Positions 54,501 to 64,000 of a stretch of DNA of 64,000 nucleotides are shown here, in pieces. The DNA lies in contig NZ_JADWMY010000004.1 of NCBI RefSeq assembly GCF_015767275.1, forward strand, positions 62,001 through 126,000, written 5' to 3'. Under the pieces are notes generated by a model. It had not been told where the DNA came from, ran no database searches, and saw only the letters and a list, made by a program, of their open reading frames with translations. The DNA comes from Herbaspirillum sp. AP02 (lineage in GTDB: Bacteria; Pseudomonadota; Gammaproteobacteria; Burkholderiales; Burkholderiaceae_D). Position 1 is the stretch's first letter. The number at the start of each line of letters is the position of its first letter. The position numbers were made by a program, and so were the translations under genes.

Positions 54501-57500
54501 GTGATAGTTGGTCACATGGGAAAACAGAACAAATCACCGGGACGCACGGGTTATACCCTGAAGACCTTGCTGCTGTTCGTCGGCTTCGTCGGGTCGTTCA
54601 TCGTGGTACAGACATGGTGGGAAATCCGCCAGGACCGGCAGTTGACCATCGATTCCGAACGCGCCAGTTCGATGGCCGCCGTGCGCAGCGTGCAGGAACA
54701 TGCCGAGCGCGTCTTCGGCGACCTGGACCAGATGCTGTGGAGCACCGCCGAGCACATCCACGGCGCCGGCCCCGATCTGCTGGACGACGACCAGGCCCTG
54801 TACCACCTGCTCTCGGAGATGCAGCAGCGCCTGCCCACGGTGATGGTGCTGCGTTATGTGGATCGCAACGGCAATACCCGCGCCAGTTCGCTGCGCGCCT
54901 TCGATACCACCAGCATTCCCGACGACCGCAAGCTGACCTACGTGGATGGCAATCCGGCACGCCCTACCCTGTTCGTCGGCCAGCTCATGCGCAGCCGCTA
55001 CAACCGCGAACTGGTGGTGCCGGTGGCCATGAACCTCTTCGATGGCAGCGCGCGACCGATCGGCTTGCTGGTGGCCGAACTGCGGGCCGCCACCTTCTTC
55101 GATTTCTACAAACGCATCACCAACTTCGAGGCCATCGTCTCGCTGCGCTCGGAGAGCGGCTCGATGATGCTGCGCTCACCCTATGAGGAACGCTGGCTGA
55201 ACGTGAGCCTGGCCGACGCCAAGAGCATGGGGCGCATCCGGGCCGGCGCCGAGGAAGGCGCCTTCGAGGAAATCTCCCACCTGACCGGTGAATCGCTGCT
55301 GTTCTCCTACAAGCGGCTGGAAAAGTGGTCGCTGGTGGCGGTCTATGCGCGCCGCATGGAAGACGTGCTGGCGCCCTGGCGCAGCCGTACCGAGAACCGC
55401 ATCCTGCTGACCACCGGCATTCTCGGCTTCATCCTGATCGCGCTGATCTCCTTCCTGGTCTATTACCGCTATCAGCGACGCCTGGACCACGCACTGTCGG
55501 CCAGTGAATACCGCTATCGCAAGCTCTACGAGGAAGGCAGCGATCCCATCGTGCTGATTTCGTCGGAGCTGCGCTACCTGGATTGCAATGCGGCGGCGCT
55601 GCGCTTTTTCGGCGTGCCGGACAAGGAGCGCATCATCGGCCGCAAGGTCGGCCTGTTCTCGCGCCAGAAGACCAGAACGGCAGATCAGCCGGACATCGAT
55701 GAACTGGTCGGCCGCGTACTCTCGGGCCAGCCACAGCAGTTCGAGTGGGTGACGGTACGCCGCAACAAGATCATCCACACCGATGTCACGCTGAACCGGG
55801 CCGAGTTCGAGCGCGGTTATGCGATCTTTGCCATCCTGCGCGACATCAGTGCCCGCAAGCGCGCCGAACTGCTGCAAAGCGAGCAGAACCGGGTGTTGCA
55901 CATGGTCATGGCCGATGAAGACCTGGACGGCATCCTCAACGAGATCGTCGGTTTTGCCGATGCCCAGATTCCCTATGGCGCCAGCTGCGTGATGCTGGTC
56001 AACGAGCAGGCCTCGCACTTCACCACGGTATTGAGCAGGCGCTATCCGCCACGCCTGCTGCGGGCACTGCAGGGCATGCCGATCCGGCACGGCTGCGGCG
56101 TGGGCGCAGAAGCAGCCCTGCGACGCGGCCCCTGCATCGTCACCGATATCGCGCGCGATCCGGTGAGCGAACACCTGCGGGTGCTGATCGACGTGGAAGT
56201 CTATCCCTCCTGCGGGGCCTGGCCCATCATCGGCAAGGAAGGGCAATTGCTGGGGGTGTTCGCCGCCTTGCTCAAGGAGAACCAGGCCCCCAGCAATGAA
56301 TACCTGCAACTGGCCAATATCGCGGCCGACCTGGCCAGCGTGGCCATCGAGAGCCGGCGCGCCGATGAGCGCATACGCCACCTGGCGCACTACGACGAAC
56401 TGACCGGCCTGCCCAACCGCTTCCTGTGCACCCAGCACGTGTCCAACGCCATCACCCACGCCGAACACCGCAACGGCATGGTGGCGGTGCTGCTGATGGA
56501 CCTGGACCGCTTCAAGAACATCAACGATACCTTCGGCCACGAGGCCGGCGAAGCGGTGCTGCAGGAAATCGCCCAGCGCTTCCGCAACAGCCTGCGCGAA
56601 CTGGACATCCTGGCCCGCGTGGGCGGGGACGAGTTCATCGTGCTGGTGGACGACTTCGACGATCCGCTGCAACTGGGAGAGATCGCACAGAAGTTGCTCT
56701 CCGAGGCGCGCAAACCCTTCATCATCGATGGTCAGGAAGCGATGCTTTCTGCCAGTATCGGTATCGCCACCTATCCCGGCGATGGCGACAATGCGCAGAC
56801 CCTGATCAAGAACGCGGATATCGCCATGTACCGCGCCAAGCACCACGGCAAGGATGACTATCGCTTCTTCTCCGACGAGGTCAACACCAACACGGTGGAG
56901 CGCATCGCCCTGGAAACCGAGCTGCGCCGCGCCATCGAGCGCGCCGAATTCGTGGTGCACTACCAGCCCAAGATCAACCTGGCCAGCGGCAGCATCGTCG
57001 GCGCCGAAGCGCTGGTGCGCTGGCAACATCCGGTACGGGGCCTGCTGCCGCCGTTGGAATTCATTCCGCTGGCCGAAGAAACGCGCCTGATCGACCAGAT
57101 CGGGCTGGTGGTGCTGGATGTGGCATGCCGCGATATCGGGCTGATGCTGGAGCGTGGTCTGGAATGCGGGCGCATCTCCATCAACCTCACCGGCAGCCAG
57201 TTCGGCGACGAACACCTGCTCGACGACATCAAGTCGGTGGTGGCGCGCCATGGCACGCCGCCGGCCTGCCTGGAATTCGAGATCACCGAAAGCATGGTGA
57301 TGCACAACCGCGACCAGGCCATTGCCATCATGGATGGCATCCGCGCCGAGGGCTTTACCATCTCCATCGACGACTTCGGCACCGGCTACTCGTCACTGGC
57401 CTATCTGAAGCGCTTCCCGGTCAATACCCTGAAGATCGACAAGTCCTTCATCAACGACATCCCCGACGACGCCAACAGCAGCGCCATCGTGCAGGCCATC

Positions 57501-57719
57501 ATCGCCATGAGCCATGCCCTGAACCTGAAGGTGGTGACCGAAGGGGTGGAAACCGAAAAACAGTTGCAGGCACTGCGCGAGTTCGGTTCGGATGAATATC
57601 AGGGCTATTACTTCAGCAAGCCGGTTCCCTATGTGCAGTTCCTGCAGATGCTGCTGATGCAGCATCAAGCGCTGCGGCAGGCGGCGCAAGCCCTGGTCGC
57701 CGAGGGCAGTCCGCCCTGA
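54501..57719 (+). CDS. Cache-PAS-GAF-GGDEF-EAL cyclic di-GMP protein
   Basis: This 1072-residue inner-membrane protein has a transmembrane segment near residues 20-38, a periplasmic Cache domain of about 250 residues, a second membrane segment near 305-325, then a PAS domain (about 335-455), a GAF domain (about 470-620), GGDEF (motif RVGGDEF at about 710) and EAL (GAEALVRW at about 834). Both catalytic motifs are intact, so it may make or degrade c-di-GMP. The start may be GTG 54501 (AGG 4 bases upstream) or ATG 54516. It stands alone, with a long repeat-rich upstream region. Confidence 0.94.
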   Translation: MIVGHMGKQNKSPGRTGYTLKTLLLFVGFVGSFIVVQTWWEIRQDRQLTIDSERASSMAAVRSVQEHAERVFGDLDQMLWSTAEHIHGAGPDLLDDDQALYHLLSEMQQRLPTVMVLRYVDRNGNTRASSLRAFDTTSIPDDRKLTYVDGNPARPTLFVGQLMRSRYNRELVVPVAMNLFDGSARPIGLLVAELRAATFFDFYKRITNFEAIVSLRSESGSMMLRSPYEERWLNVSLADAKSMGRIRAGAEEGAFEEISHLTGESLLFSYKRLEKWSLVAVYARRMEDVLAPWRSRTENRILLTTGILGFILIALISFLVYYRYQRRLDHALSASEYRYRKLYEEGSDPIVLISSELRYLDCNAAALRFFGVPDKERIIGRKVGLFSRQKTRTADQPDIDELVGRVLSGQPQQFEWVTVRRNKIIHTDVTLNRAEFERGYAIFAILRDISARKRAELLQSEQNRVLHMVMADEDLDGILNEIVGFADAQIPYGASCVMLVNEQASHFTTVLSRRYPPRLLRALQGMPIRHGCGVGAEAALRRGPCIVTDIARDPVSEHLRVLIDVEVYPSCGAWPIIGKEGQLLGVFAALLKENQAPSNEYLQLANIAADLASVAIESRRADERIRHLAHYDELTGLPNRFLCTQHVSNAITHAEHRNGMVAVLLMDLDRFKNINDTFGHEAGEAVLQEIAQRFRNSLRELDILARVGGDEFIVLVDDFDDPLQLGEIAQKLLSEARKPFIIDGQEAMLSASIGIATYPGDGDNAQTLIKNADIAMYRAKHHGKDDYRFFSDEVNTNTVERIALETELRRAIERAEFVVHYQPKINLASGSIVGAEALVRWQHPVRGLLPPLEFIPLAEETRLIDQIGLVVLDVACRDIGLMLERGLECGRISINLTGSQFGDEHLLDDIKSVVARHGTPPACLEFEITESMVMHNRDQAIAIMDGIRAEGFTISIDDFGTGYSSLAYLKRFPVNTLKIDKSFINDIPDDANSSAIVQAIIAMSHALNLKVVTEGVETEKQLQALREFGSDEYQGYYFSKPVPYVQFLQMLLMQHQALRQAAQALVAEGSPP

Positions 57720-57746
57720 ACGACGCAGGCGCACCCTGCCCTACCC

Positions 57747-59036
57747 TCAGCGCGATGGGCGCGAACTGAGCCGGTCGACCTGGTACAGCGAGGGGAACAG
57801 GCGAATCCACAGCAGCACGATCACCACCGTGCCGATACCGCCGATCAGCACCGCTGGCACTGCGCCAAACCAGGCGGCGGTGAGCCCCGACTCGAACTCG
57901 CCCAACTGGTTGGAGGTGCCGATGAAGACCGAGTTGACCGCCGACACCCGGCCGCGCATGGCATCCGGCGTCTCCAGCTGGACGAAGGACGAGCGCACCA
58001 CCACGCTGATCATGTCAGCCGCGCCCAGCACCGCCAGCGCGGCCAGCGACAGCGGGAACCAGCGGGACAGGCCAAAGACGATGGTCGCCAGACCAAATAC
58101 CGCAACGGCAATGAACATGGTGCGGCCCACGCGGCCACCCAGGGGCCGCCGCGCCAGCCACAGGGCCACCACCAGCGCACCGGCCGCAGGCGCCGAGCGC
58201 AACAGGCCCAGGCCGACCGCACCGGTATGCAGGATGTCATTGGCATAGACCGGCAGCAAGGCAGTGGCGCCGCCCAGCAGCACGGCGAACATGTCCAGCG
58301 AAATGGCACCGAAGATGGCCGGCTTGCTGCGGATGAAGGCGAGCCCGGCGAATACCGACGACAGGCTGGCACCGGTCGGCTTGGCGGTGGCTGCCGCAGA
58401 AGCGCTCGCCGATGCGGGTCGCCGGATCAGCGACAACAGCAGGCTGCACAGCGCGAACAAGGCGCAACTGCTGGCATACACCACCGCCGGTCCGGCCACG
58501 TAGAGCAGACCACCGAGTGCCGGACCGATGATGATGGCGAACTGGGTAGCCGACGCTGAGCCGGCCACCGCCCCCGGCAAGGCCCTGGGCGACATCAGGC
58601 TGGGCAGCAGGGCCGACATGGTCGGCTTGGAGAATGCGCGGCCGGCACCGATGACGGCGACGATGGCAAAGATCATCTCGCGATTGAGCCAGCCACCGAT
58701 GCTGCCCAATGCCAGCGTGGCCGCGGCCAAGGCCTCCACCAGCGCACTGATGCGGGCCACGTTGCGGCGGTCATGACGATCGGCCACATGGCCGACCACG
58801 AACACCAGGAACAGCGAGGGAATGAACTGCACCAGCCCGACGATGCCCAGGTCGAAGGCACTGTGCGTGAGTTGATACACCTGCCAGCCCACTGCCACGA
58901 TCTGCATCTGCATCTGCAGCGCGATGGTGGAGGCCACGCTGGCGCACCAGAACAATTTGAAGGGAGTGTGGTGGCGCAGGGGACGCTGGTCGTCGTCGGC
59001 CTGGTCGGACTGCTCGGTGGTACTGGTGGATGACAT
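57747..59036 (-). CDS. MFS exporter (EntS-like)
   Basis: This 429-residue transporter has 12 predicted helices and resembles the EntS/MFS_3 exporters (VGHVADRHDRRNVA, GRAFSKPTMSALLPSL and AVAGSASATQFAIIIGPALGG). No siderophore genes are near, so the substrate is unknown. A low-complexity Ala/Ser segment lies in the central cytoplasmic loop. The start at 59036 (MSSTSTTEQ) is divergent from an aldo/keto reductase gene; the longer open frame upstream overlaps that gene and was rejected. Confidence 0.9.
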   Translation of the reverse strand: MSSTSTTEQSDQADDDQRPLRHHTPFKLFWCASVASTIALQMQMQIVAVGWQVYQLTHSAFDLGIVGLVQFIPSLFLVFVVGHVADRHDRRNVARISALVEALAAATLALGSIGGWLNREMIFAIVAVIGAGRAFSKPTMSALLPSLMSPRALPGAVAGSASATQFAIIIGPALGGLLYVAGPAVVYASSCALFALCSLLLSLIRRPASASASAAATAKPTGASLSSVFAGLAFIRSKPAIFGAISLDMFAVLLGGATALLPVYANDILHTGAVGLGLLRSAPAAGALVVALWLARRPLGGRVGRTMFIAVAVFGLATIVFGLSRWFPLSLAALAVLGAADMISVVVRSSFVQLETPDAMRGRVSAVNSVFIGTSNQLGEFESGLTAAWFGAVPAVLIGGIGTVVIVLLWIRLFPSLYQVDRLSSRPSR

Positions 59037-59249
59037 GTCTGGATGTGGAGATTGGGCGATGTGGAACCGGTGCAGCAAGCTGCGGCCGGCATAACGCATG
59101 CGGTCTTGGCGCCGCTGCGGCCCTGCCCTGCAAGGCAGGTCGGGCGCAGATATACTACCCGATCCCGCGCCCGCCGGCTGGAGCAGGCCCCGACCTGCGA
59201 TCGACGCTGCAGTCGGCGCCGCAGTCGGCCAATTACAAGGAGAACCAAT

Positions 59250-60299
59250 ATGCAGTATCGCCAACTCGGCCGCACCGACATCAAGGTCAGCCAGATCACC
59301 CTGGGGACCATGACCTGGGGTGAACAGAACTCCGAAGCCGAGGCCCACTCGCAACTCGATCTGGCCGTCGAACGCGGCATCAACCTGATCGATGCAGCCG
59401 AGATGTATCCGGTACCGCCCAAGCCGGAAACGCAAGGCCTGACCGAGCGCTATCTCGGTACCTGGCTCAAGAAGTCCGGCCAGCGCGACCGTCTGCTCAT
59501 CGCCACCAAATGCACCGGCCCGGCACGCAAGCCGCATAACCCGCGCCATGTCCGCGGCGGCATCAACAACCTCGACCGCAAGGGCTTGACCGAGGCCTTG
59601 CATGGCAGCCTGGAGCGCCTGCAACTGGACCACGTCGACCTGTACCAGTTGCACTGGCCGGACCGCAGCGTGAACAGCTTCGGCCAGCTCGGCTACCAGC
59701 ACGTGGACGATGAGAGCACAGTGCCCGTCGAGGAAACGCTCAAGGTCCTGAGCGAATTCGTCAAGGCTGGCAAGATCCGCACCATCGGCCTGTCCAACGA
59801 AACCGCCTGGGGCGTGGCGCAATTCCTGCGCGCGGCCGAACAGCATGGACTGGAGCGCATCGTCACGATCCAGAATCCGTATAACCTGCTCAACCGCAGC
59901 TTCGAGATCAACCTGGCCGAGTTCGCCCATCGCGAGCAGGTCGGCCTGCTGGCCTATTCACCGCTGGCCTTCGGTATGTTGAGCGGCAAGTATCTTGACG
60001 GCGCGCGCCCGGCCGGGGGCCGCTTGACGCTGTTCGAACGCTTTGTGCGCTATACCAATCCGCAAGCCGAACACGCCACGGCAGAGTATGTCACCCTGGC
60101 CCGCAAGCACGGGCTGAACCCGGCGCAGATGGCCCTGGCCTACGTCAACAGCCGCTCCTTCCTGACCTCCAACATCATTGGCGCCACCACGCTGGAACAG
60201 CTGCGCAGCAATATCGATAGCGCTCAGGTGCAGTTGAGTGATGAGGTGCTGGCGGGGATCGAGGCAATCCATCGCGCGCAGCCGAATCCGGCACCCTGA
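59250..60299 (+). CDS. NADP(H)-dependent aldo-keto reductase (Tas-like)
   Basis: This 349-residue enzyme resembles E. coli Tas. Catalytic elements are LIDAAEMYPVPPKPET with Tyr, LIATKCTGP with Lys and LYQLHWPDR with His. The ATG at 59250 has AAGGAGAA upstream. Its natural substrate is unknown. A terminator follows the stop. Confidence 0.92.
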   Translation: MQYRQLGRTDIKVSQITLGTMTWGEQNSEAEAHSQLDLAVERGINLIDAAEMYPVPPKPETQGLTERYLGTWLKKSGQRDRLLIATKCTGPARKPHNPRHVRGGINNLDRKGLTEALHGSLERLQLDHVDLYQLHWPDRSVNSFGQLGYQHVDDESTVPVEETLKVLSEFVKAGKIRTIGLSNETAWGVAQFLRAAEQHGLERIVTIQNPYNLLNRSFEINLAEFAHREQVGLLAYSPLAFGMLSGKYLDGARPAGGRLTLFERFVRYTNPQAEHATAEYVTLARKHGLNPAQMALAYVNSRSFLTSNIIGATTLEQLRSNIDSAQVQLSDEVLAGIEAIHRAQPNPAP

Positions 60300-60316
60300 C
60301 GCGTGCCTGGCGCGAG

Positions 60317-60352
60317 CAACAAAAAACCGGCTTCGCGCCGGTTTTTTGTTGC
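60317..60352. terminator. Bidirectional Rho-independent terminator
   Basis: AACAAAAAACCGGC pairs with GCCGGTTTTTTGTT around a short loop. It lies between the convergent genes at 59250-60299 and 60384-61391. Confidence 0.92.
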
Positions 60353-60383
60353 CATCATCGGGTTCAAATGAGACAGGTCACTT

Positions 60384-61391
60384 TCAGTCGCCACTGCTTT
60401 CGGTAGCCACTGCCGCCTGGACCTGCTCCTCGCGGGCACCGTAGCGTGCCGCCATCACCGCACACACCATCAGCTGGATCTGGTGGAACAGCATCACCGG
60501 CAGCAGCACCATGCCGATGGCGCCGCTGGAGAACAGCACCTTGGCCATCGGCACGCCCGAGGCCAGGCTTTTCTTGGAACCGCAGAAGACGATGGTGATC
60601 TCGTCTTCCTTGTTGAAGCCAAGGCGGCGGCTGCCGAAGGTGGTGATACCCATGATGATGGCCAGCAAGACGGCATTGATCACCAGCAGCGCCACCAGCA
60701 TGGAGACCGGCACCTGATGCCACAGCCCCTGCACCACCGCCTCGCTGAAGGCCACGTAGACCACCAGCAGGATCGAGCTCTGGTCAACGAACTTGAGCCA
60801 GGACTTGTTGCGCTCGATCCAGCGTCCGATCCAGGGACGGGCGATCTGGCCGGCCACGAAAGGCAGCAATAATTGATAAACGATTTTCAGGATCGAATCG
60901 AGCGAGGAATGTCCGCCGCCGTCATGCGCCACCACCAGCACGCCCACCAATAGCGGGGTCAGGAAAATGCCCAGCAGGTTGGAGGCCGAAGCGGCGCAGA
61001 TGGCGGCTGGCACATTGCCGCGTGCCACCGAGGTGAAAGCGATCGAAGACTGCACGGTGGAAGGCAGCACGCACAGGAACAGCAGGCCCAGGTACAGCTC
61101 GGGCGTGATGAACTGCAGCAGCACGGGTTTCAACAACAGGCCGATCAGCGGAAACAGTGCGAAGGTGCAGAGCAATACCGTCACATGCAGCTTCCAGTGG
61201 GTGAAGCCGGCTACCACCGCCTCACGCGAGAGCTTGGCGCCATGCATGAAGAACAGCAGGCCGATCATGAAGGTGGTCAGGCCATCGAAGGCCTCGGCCA
61301 CCTGGCCGGTACAGGGGAGGAAGGATGCTGTGAGCACGACGGCCAGCAGCATCAGGGTCATGTTGTCGGGCAGGAAGCGGGGACGGGCCAT
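60384..61391 (-). CDS. Bile acid:sodium symporter family protein (YfeH-like)
   Basis: This 335-residue membrane protein has about ten helices and belongs to the BASS family, YfeH branch. Family features include FMIGLLFFMHGAKLSREAV, VLPSTVQSSIAFTSVARGN and the late VFCGSKKSLASGVPMA. It probably imports an organic anion with sodium. The substrate is unknown. The start at 61391 (MARPRFLPDN) matches family length. Confidence 0.9.
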   Translation of the reverse strand: MARPRFLPDNMTLMLLAVVLTASFLPCTGQVAEAFDGLTTFMIGLLFFMHGAKLSREAVVAGFTHWKLHVTVLLCTFALFPLIGLLLKPVLLQFITPELYLGLLFLCVLPSTVQSSIAFTSVARGNVPAAICAASASNLLGIFLTPLLVGVLVVAHDGGGHSSLDSILKIVYQLLLPFVAGQIARPWIGRWIERNKSWLKFVDQSSILLVVYVAFSEAVVQGLWHQVPVSMLVALLVINAVLLAIIMGITTFGSRRLGFNKEDEITIVFCGSKKSLASGVPMAKVLFSSGAIGMVLLPVMLFHQIQLMVCAVMAARYGAREEQVQAAVATESSGD

Positions 61392-61517
61392 GGCGATATC
61401 GATTCTGTTGTAATGGTATGGCCCGCGCCGGGGCGCGGGCAAACCGCCATTTTACGTGAGAGGCGCCGTCCCTTGCAGGCCCGCGACCGGCCGGCGCGAG
61501 GCAAAGGGAGATGCGAC

Positions 61518-61856
61518 TCAGACCTTGCGCACGAATTCGGTCTTCAGACCCATGGAGCCGAAGCCGTCGATCTTGCAGTCGATATCGTGGTCACCCTCGA
61601 CCAGGCGGATGTTCTTGACCTTGGTACCCATCTTGACCACGCCACCGCCGCCCTTCAGTTTCAGGTCCTTGATGACGGTGACGGTATCGCCATCCTGTAG
61701 CACGTTGCCGGACGCATCGCGCCAGACGCGGGCCTGTTCAGCGGCGGGCGCGGCCTGGGCGCTCCATTCATGGCCGCACTCCGGACAGACCAGCTGGTTG
61801 CCGTCCTCGTAGGTGAATTCGGACTGGCATTGGGGACAGGCGGGCAAGGTACTCAT
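61518..61856 (-). CDS. PhnA/YjdM family zinc-ribbon protein
   Basis: This 112-residue protein has an N-terminal zinc ribbon ([12 protein letters not shown] and CPECGHEW) and a C-terminal PhnA domain ([31 protein letters not shown]). It was once named after alkylphosphonate use, but the true role is unclear. It stands alone. The start at 61856 ([10 protein letters not shown]) begins at the zinc ribbon. Confidence 0.93.
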   Translation of the reverse strand: MSTLPACPQCQSEFTYEDGNQLVCPECGHEWSAQAAPAAEQARVWRDASGNVLQDGDTVTVIKDLKLKGGGGVVKMGTKVKNIRLVEGDHDIDCKIDGFGSMGLKTEFVRKV

Positions 61857-61953
61857 GGAAAACTCCGGCAATTAGCGTGAAAAGGCAGCGATTGTACTGC
61901 TTCCACCGCGAACTGCGCCATGATCCTGCTCATCTTTCGCCATCGATACGGCA

Positions 61954-61993
61954 AAAAAACGGCAGGTCCGCGTGAGCAGACCTGCCGTTTTGA
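61954..61993. terminator. Bidirectional Rho-independent terminator
   Basis: AAACGGCAGGTC pairs with GACCTGCCGTTT with about ten bases in the loop, and A and T runs flank it. On the minus strand it would end the ftr operon at 62021. Confidence 0.88.
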
Positions 61994-62020
61994 ATATTCA
62001 CGCTGTTGCGTCGTTCCGGC

Positions 62021-63409
62021 TTACCAGCCCCAGAACATCAGCCACCAGGCGGTATTGACCAGCGCCAGGCCACCTATCAAGGGCAGCATCGCCAGCCATT
62101 GCCGACCCCAGCCACCGGCGTGGCGCGCGACCACCTTCCAGCACAGCCACAGGCTCCACAGCGTCATGGCAGCCAGCAAGGCAGCCCGCACGTCGTTGGC
62201 CCAGTACACCGGCCAGTGCTCGGCCCGCAGCAGGCTGATGGTGGTGGCCGACAGGCCGACGAAGACGCCACAACCGGCCAGCGGGATCAGGGCCTGTACC
62301 AGATGATTGAAACGACTCCACTCCCACTTGCCCAGCAGGCGGGTAGCCAGGGCGAACATGAGCGCCACTCCGCTGCCCAGTACCAGCCCGGTGGCGAGGA
62401 TGTAGCCCACCACCATGGCGCCGTCCAGCCAGGTGAAGACATCGCTTTGCTGCGGATAGTTGGTCAGCAGCCACCACGGCGCCTGGGTACCGAAGGGCCA
62501 CATGATGTCGCGGTCGATCAGCCAGGTGGCGATGTCCTGCTTGATGGCGATGAACCAGGGGCTGACGGTCCAGTGGAAGGCACCGATGGCAATGCCCAGC
62601 AGGCCGTAGAGCACCAGCGCGCTTTCCCACAGATTGTTGTGGGTCTTGCCGAACTGCACCACTTCCACGGCCGGCGGACGGAAGGTCAGCGCAATGGCGT
62701 CGCGGTGACCGCTGCAGCGACCGCACATGTGGCAGTCGGAAGCACCCTTCATGTTGCGCAAGGGGACCAGCGGCGCGCAGTTGATGGGGATGATCTTGTG
62801 TTCGGGATGGTAGGAGGCGCGCCAGGCCGCTTCATCGACCTTGTAATGCAGCGGCGCCAGCTTGGCCAGCAGGCCGAAGACGCCGTTGACCGGGCACAGG
62901 TACTTGCACCAGACGCGCTTGTCGCGGCCGTAGAGGTAGCCGACGATCATGGCCCCCACGGTAGAGCCACCCAGCACCAGCAATACCGCCTTGGGATACT
63001 GGTAGACGCTGACCATCTGGCCATAGACCGTGGTCAGGGCGAACGCCACGAAGGGCCAGCCACCCCAGCGTATCCATTTGGGAATGGCCTTGCCGCGTCC
63101 ATGCTTGCTGGCGAATTCGGTCAGCGCCCCTTCAGGACAGAGCACGCCGCACCACACCCGACCCATCAGCACCATGCTTACCAGCACAAAGGGCCACCAG
63201 ATGCCCCAGAAAGCGAACTGGGCGATCAGGGTCAGGTTGGACCACAGGTGGGCGGTTTCGTCAGGCAGAGGGAGGAACACCGGGACCAGGATCAGCAGCG
63301 CATACACGGCCACCACGATCCATTGCAGGCCTCGGATGAATGCGCCGTTGCGGCGCATCCATTCTCCGGTACGCGTGAGCAGAGTCGGCGATTGCGTACA
63401 GGTCGTCAT
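62021..63409 (-). CDS. ftrD: Polyferredoxin-type membrane 4Fe-4S protein (FtrD-like)
   Basis: This 462-residue membrane protein resembles NapH/FtrD. It has about ten membrane helices and three Cys clusters: RVWCGVLCPEGAL, RVWCKYLCPVNGVFG and SDCHMCGRCSGH. The second Cys of the first two motifs and the CxxCxxC motif fit [4Fe-4S] ligands. It lies 6 bases from the Ftr1-type permease gene, so it is probably the electron-transfer subunit of an FtrABCD ferrous iron importer as in Burkholderia and Bordetella. Confidence 0.87.
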   Translation of the reverse strand: MTTCTQSPTLLTRTGEWMRRNGAFIRGLQWIVVAVYALLILVPVFLPLPDETAHLWSNLTLIAQFAFWGIWWPFVLVSMVLMGRVWCGVLCPEGALTEFASKHGRGKAIPKWIRWGGWPFVAFALTTVYGQMVSVYQYPKAVLLVLGGSTVGAMIVGYLYGRDKRVWCKYLCPVNGVFGLLAKLAPLHYKVDEAAWRASYHPEHKIIPINCAPLVPLRNMKGASDCHMCGRCSGHRDAIALTFRPPAVEVVQFGKTHNNLWESALVLYGLLGIAIGAFHWTVSPWFIAIKQDIATWLIDRDIMWPFGTQAPWWLLTNYPQQSDVFTWLDGAMVVGYILATGLVLGSGVALMFALATRLLGKWEWSRFNHLVQALIPLAGCGVFVGLSATTISLLRAEHWPVYWANDVRAALLAAMTLWSLWLCWKVVARHAGGWGRQWLAMLPLIGGLALVNTAWWLMFWGW

Positions 63410-63415
63410 CAGGCT

Positions 63416-64000
63416 TCAGACTGCTTCTTGCCTCTTGCTCTTGGGCTGAGGCTGGGGTTTTCGATAGAGGGCCGAGCATACCACAGCCCAGTAAACCACA
63501 TAGACGATCACCGACAGCAGCGCCGGACGGGCGCGGTAGCCGGTCAGGGTGGACACCAGGCTGCCCAGGGTGGTCGAATCGTCCAGCAGCATGGAGGTGT
63601 CCCACACCGGCGCGGTCAGGGTCATGGTCCAGTTGGCCGAGGCCAGCATGTCCGAGCTTTCCAGGATCACGTCGAAGAGTTTTTCCACGCCGGTGACCAG
63701 CAGCCCGGCTGCCAGCAGCAGCAGGATGACTTCGGTAACCTGGAAGAAACGGCGCCAGGAAAAGATCTTGCCACCCAGTTGCAGCAGATAGAAGGTCAGG
63801 AAGGCCAGGCCGAAACCGATCACGCCGGCCAGCACCAGCGAGGCCGTGCTGGCGTCCTGCTGGCCGAGGCCGATGCCGTACAGGAACACCGCGGTCTCGC
63901 TACCTTCGCGGGCAATGGCCAGCATCACCAGCACGAACACGCCCCACCAGTTGCCGCTCTGGTAGCTCGATTGCATGGAGTTTTCCATGTCCTTCTTGAG
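63416..64000 (-). CDS. ftrC: Ftr1-family iron permease FtrC (partial)
   Basis: This is the C-terminal part of a high-affinity iron permease. About 194 residues are visible, with several membrane helices and the iron-site motif REGSETAVFLYG, the second REGxE-type motif of Ftr1/EfeU proteins. The first motif and the N-terminus lie beyond the right edge; the frame stays open to the last base. The genes for the periplasmic FtrA and FtrB proteins would be expected just outside. Confidence 0.9.
   Translation of the reverse strand, partial: LKKDMENSMQSSYQSGNWWGVFVLVMLAIAREGSETAVFLYGIGLGQQDASTASLVLAGVIGFGLAFLTFYLLQLGGKIFSWRRFFQVTEVILLLLAAGLLVTGVEKLFDVILESSDMLASANWTMTLTAPVWDTSMLLDDSTTLGSLVSTLTGYRARPALLSVIVYVVYWAVVCSALYRKPQPQPKSKRQEAV

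Noticed and set aside
55176..57305. A 709-residue open frame on the minus strand
   Set aside because: It is antisense to the GGDEF-EAL gene and reads as a mirror of its codon pattern.
59037..59930. An N-terminal extension of the MFS exporter
   Set aside because: It lies antisense to the Tas-like reductase gene, and the transporter family begins at 59036.

Overview
The window is about 64 kb of GC-rich, gene-dense DNA. It looks like a chromosomal segment of a betaproteobacterium of the family Oxalobacteraceae, probably a Herbaspirillum-like plant- or soil-associated species. That assignment rests on gene content and protein style, not on a database search. I saw no rRNA, tRNA, CRISPR array, integrase or transposase.

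Layout. At 1-7440 (minus) a cobalamin riboswitch precedes cbtB, cbtA, a thioredoxin-like [2Fe-2S] ferredoxin, cobN and a chlI/chlD-type chelatase subunit that runs off the left edge: one cobalt-uptake and cobalt-insertion operon. At 7490-9830 lie two unrecognised genes and proline-rich microproteins. At 10019-14183 are pgm, a small GlsB/YeaQ-type membrane protein, an unknown gene and galU, so two steps of UDP-glucose synthesis are close together. At 14473-21115 come a Lys/Ala/Pro-rich putative DNA-binding protein, an ABC substrate-binding protein, MOSC, CopD-like and hydratase genes, a thioesterase, a 2-hydroxyacid dehydrogenase and two small unknowns.

At 21361-31430 is a complete malonate decarboxylase operon (mdcACDEGBH) led by its own TRAP transporter and divergent from an FCD-type GntR regulator. 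At 31466-35451 are a secreted M20 carboxypeptidase, an RluA-like pseudouridine synthase and a hipBA module with three matching operator palindromes. At 35642-36217 are two 62-residue proteins with a shared C-terminal motif. At 36406-42985 is an envelope redox/c-di-GMP cluster: cupredoxin-like protein, HAMP-GGDEF-EAL, DUF3034, exported truncated hemoglobin, COG4315 protein, ECF sigma and anti-sigma. At 43199-48614 a TetR regulator is divergent from a NodT-EmrA-EmrB tripartite pump. At 48679-53721 are LysR, an aldo/keto reductase, a sugar 1-dehydrogenase and the formaldehyde-detoxifying pair fghA-adhC. At 54501-64000 are a large Cache-PAS-GAF-GGDEF-EAL protein, an MFS exporter divergent from an aldo/keto reductase, a BASS transporter, a PhnA/YjdM protein, and ftrD-ftrC of an Ftr1-type ferrous iron importer cut by the right edge.

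The most unusual non-coding signals are phased 10-11 bp GACAAG/GGCAAG repeats on the sense strand upstream of several unrelated genes, the triple CCA-N6-TGG operator array of hipBA, a perfect 8-bp tandem array upstream of adhC, and paired TAGGGCCTGTTCAC hairpins that abut stop codons.
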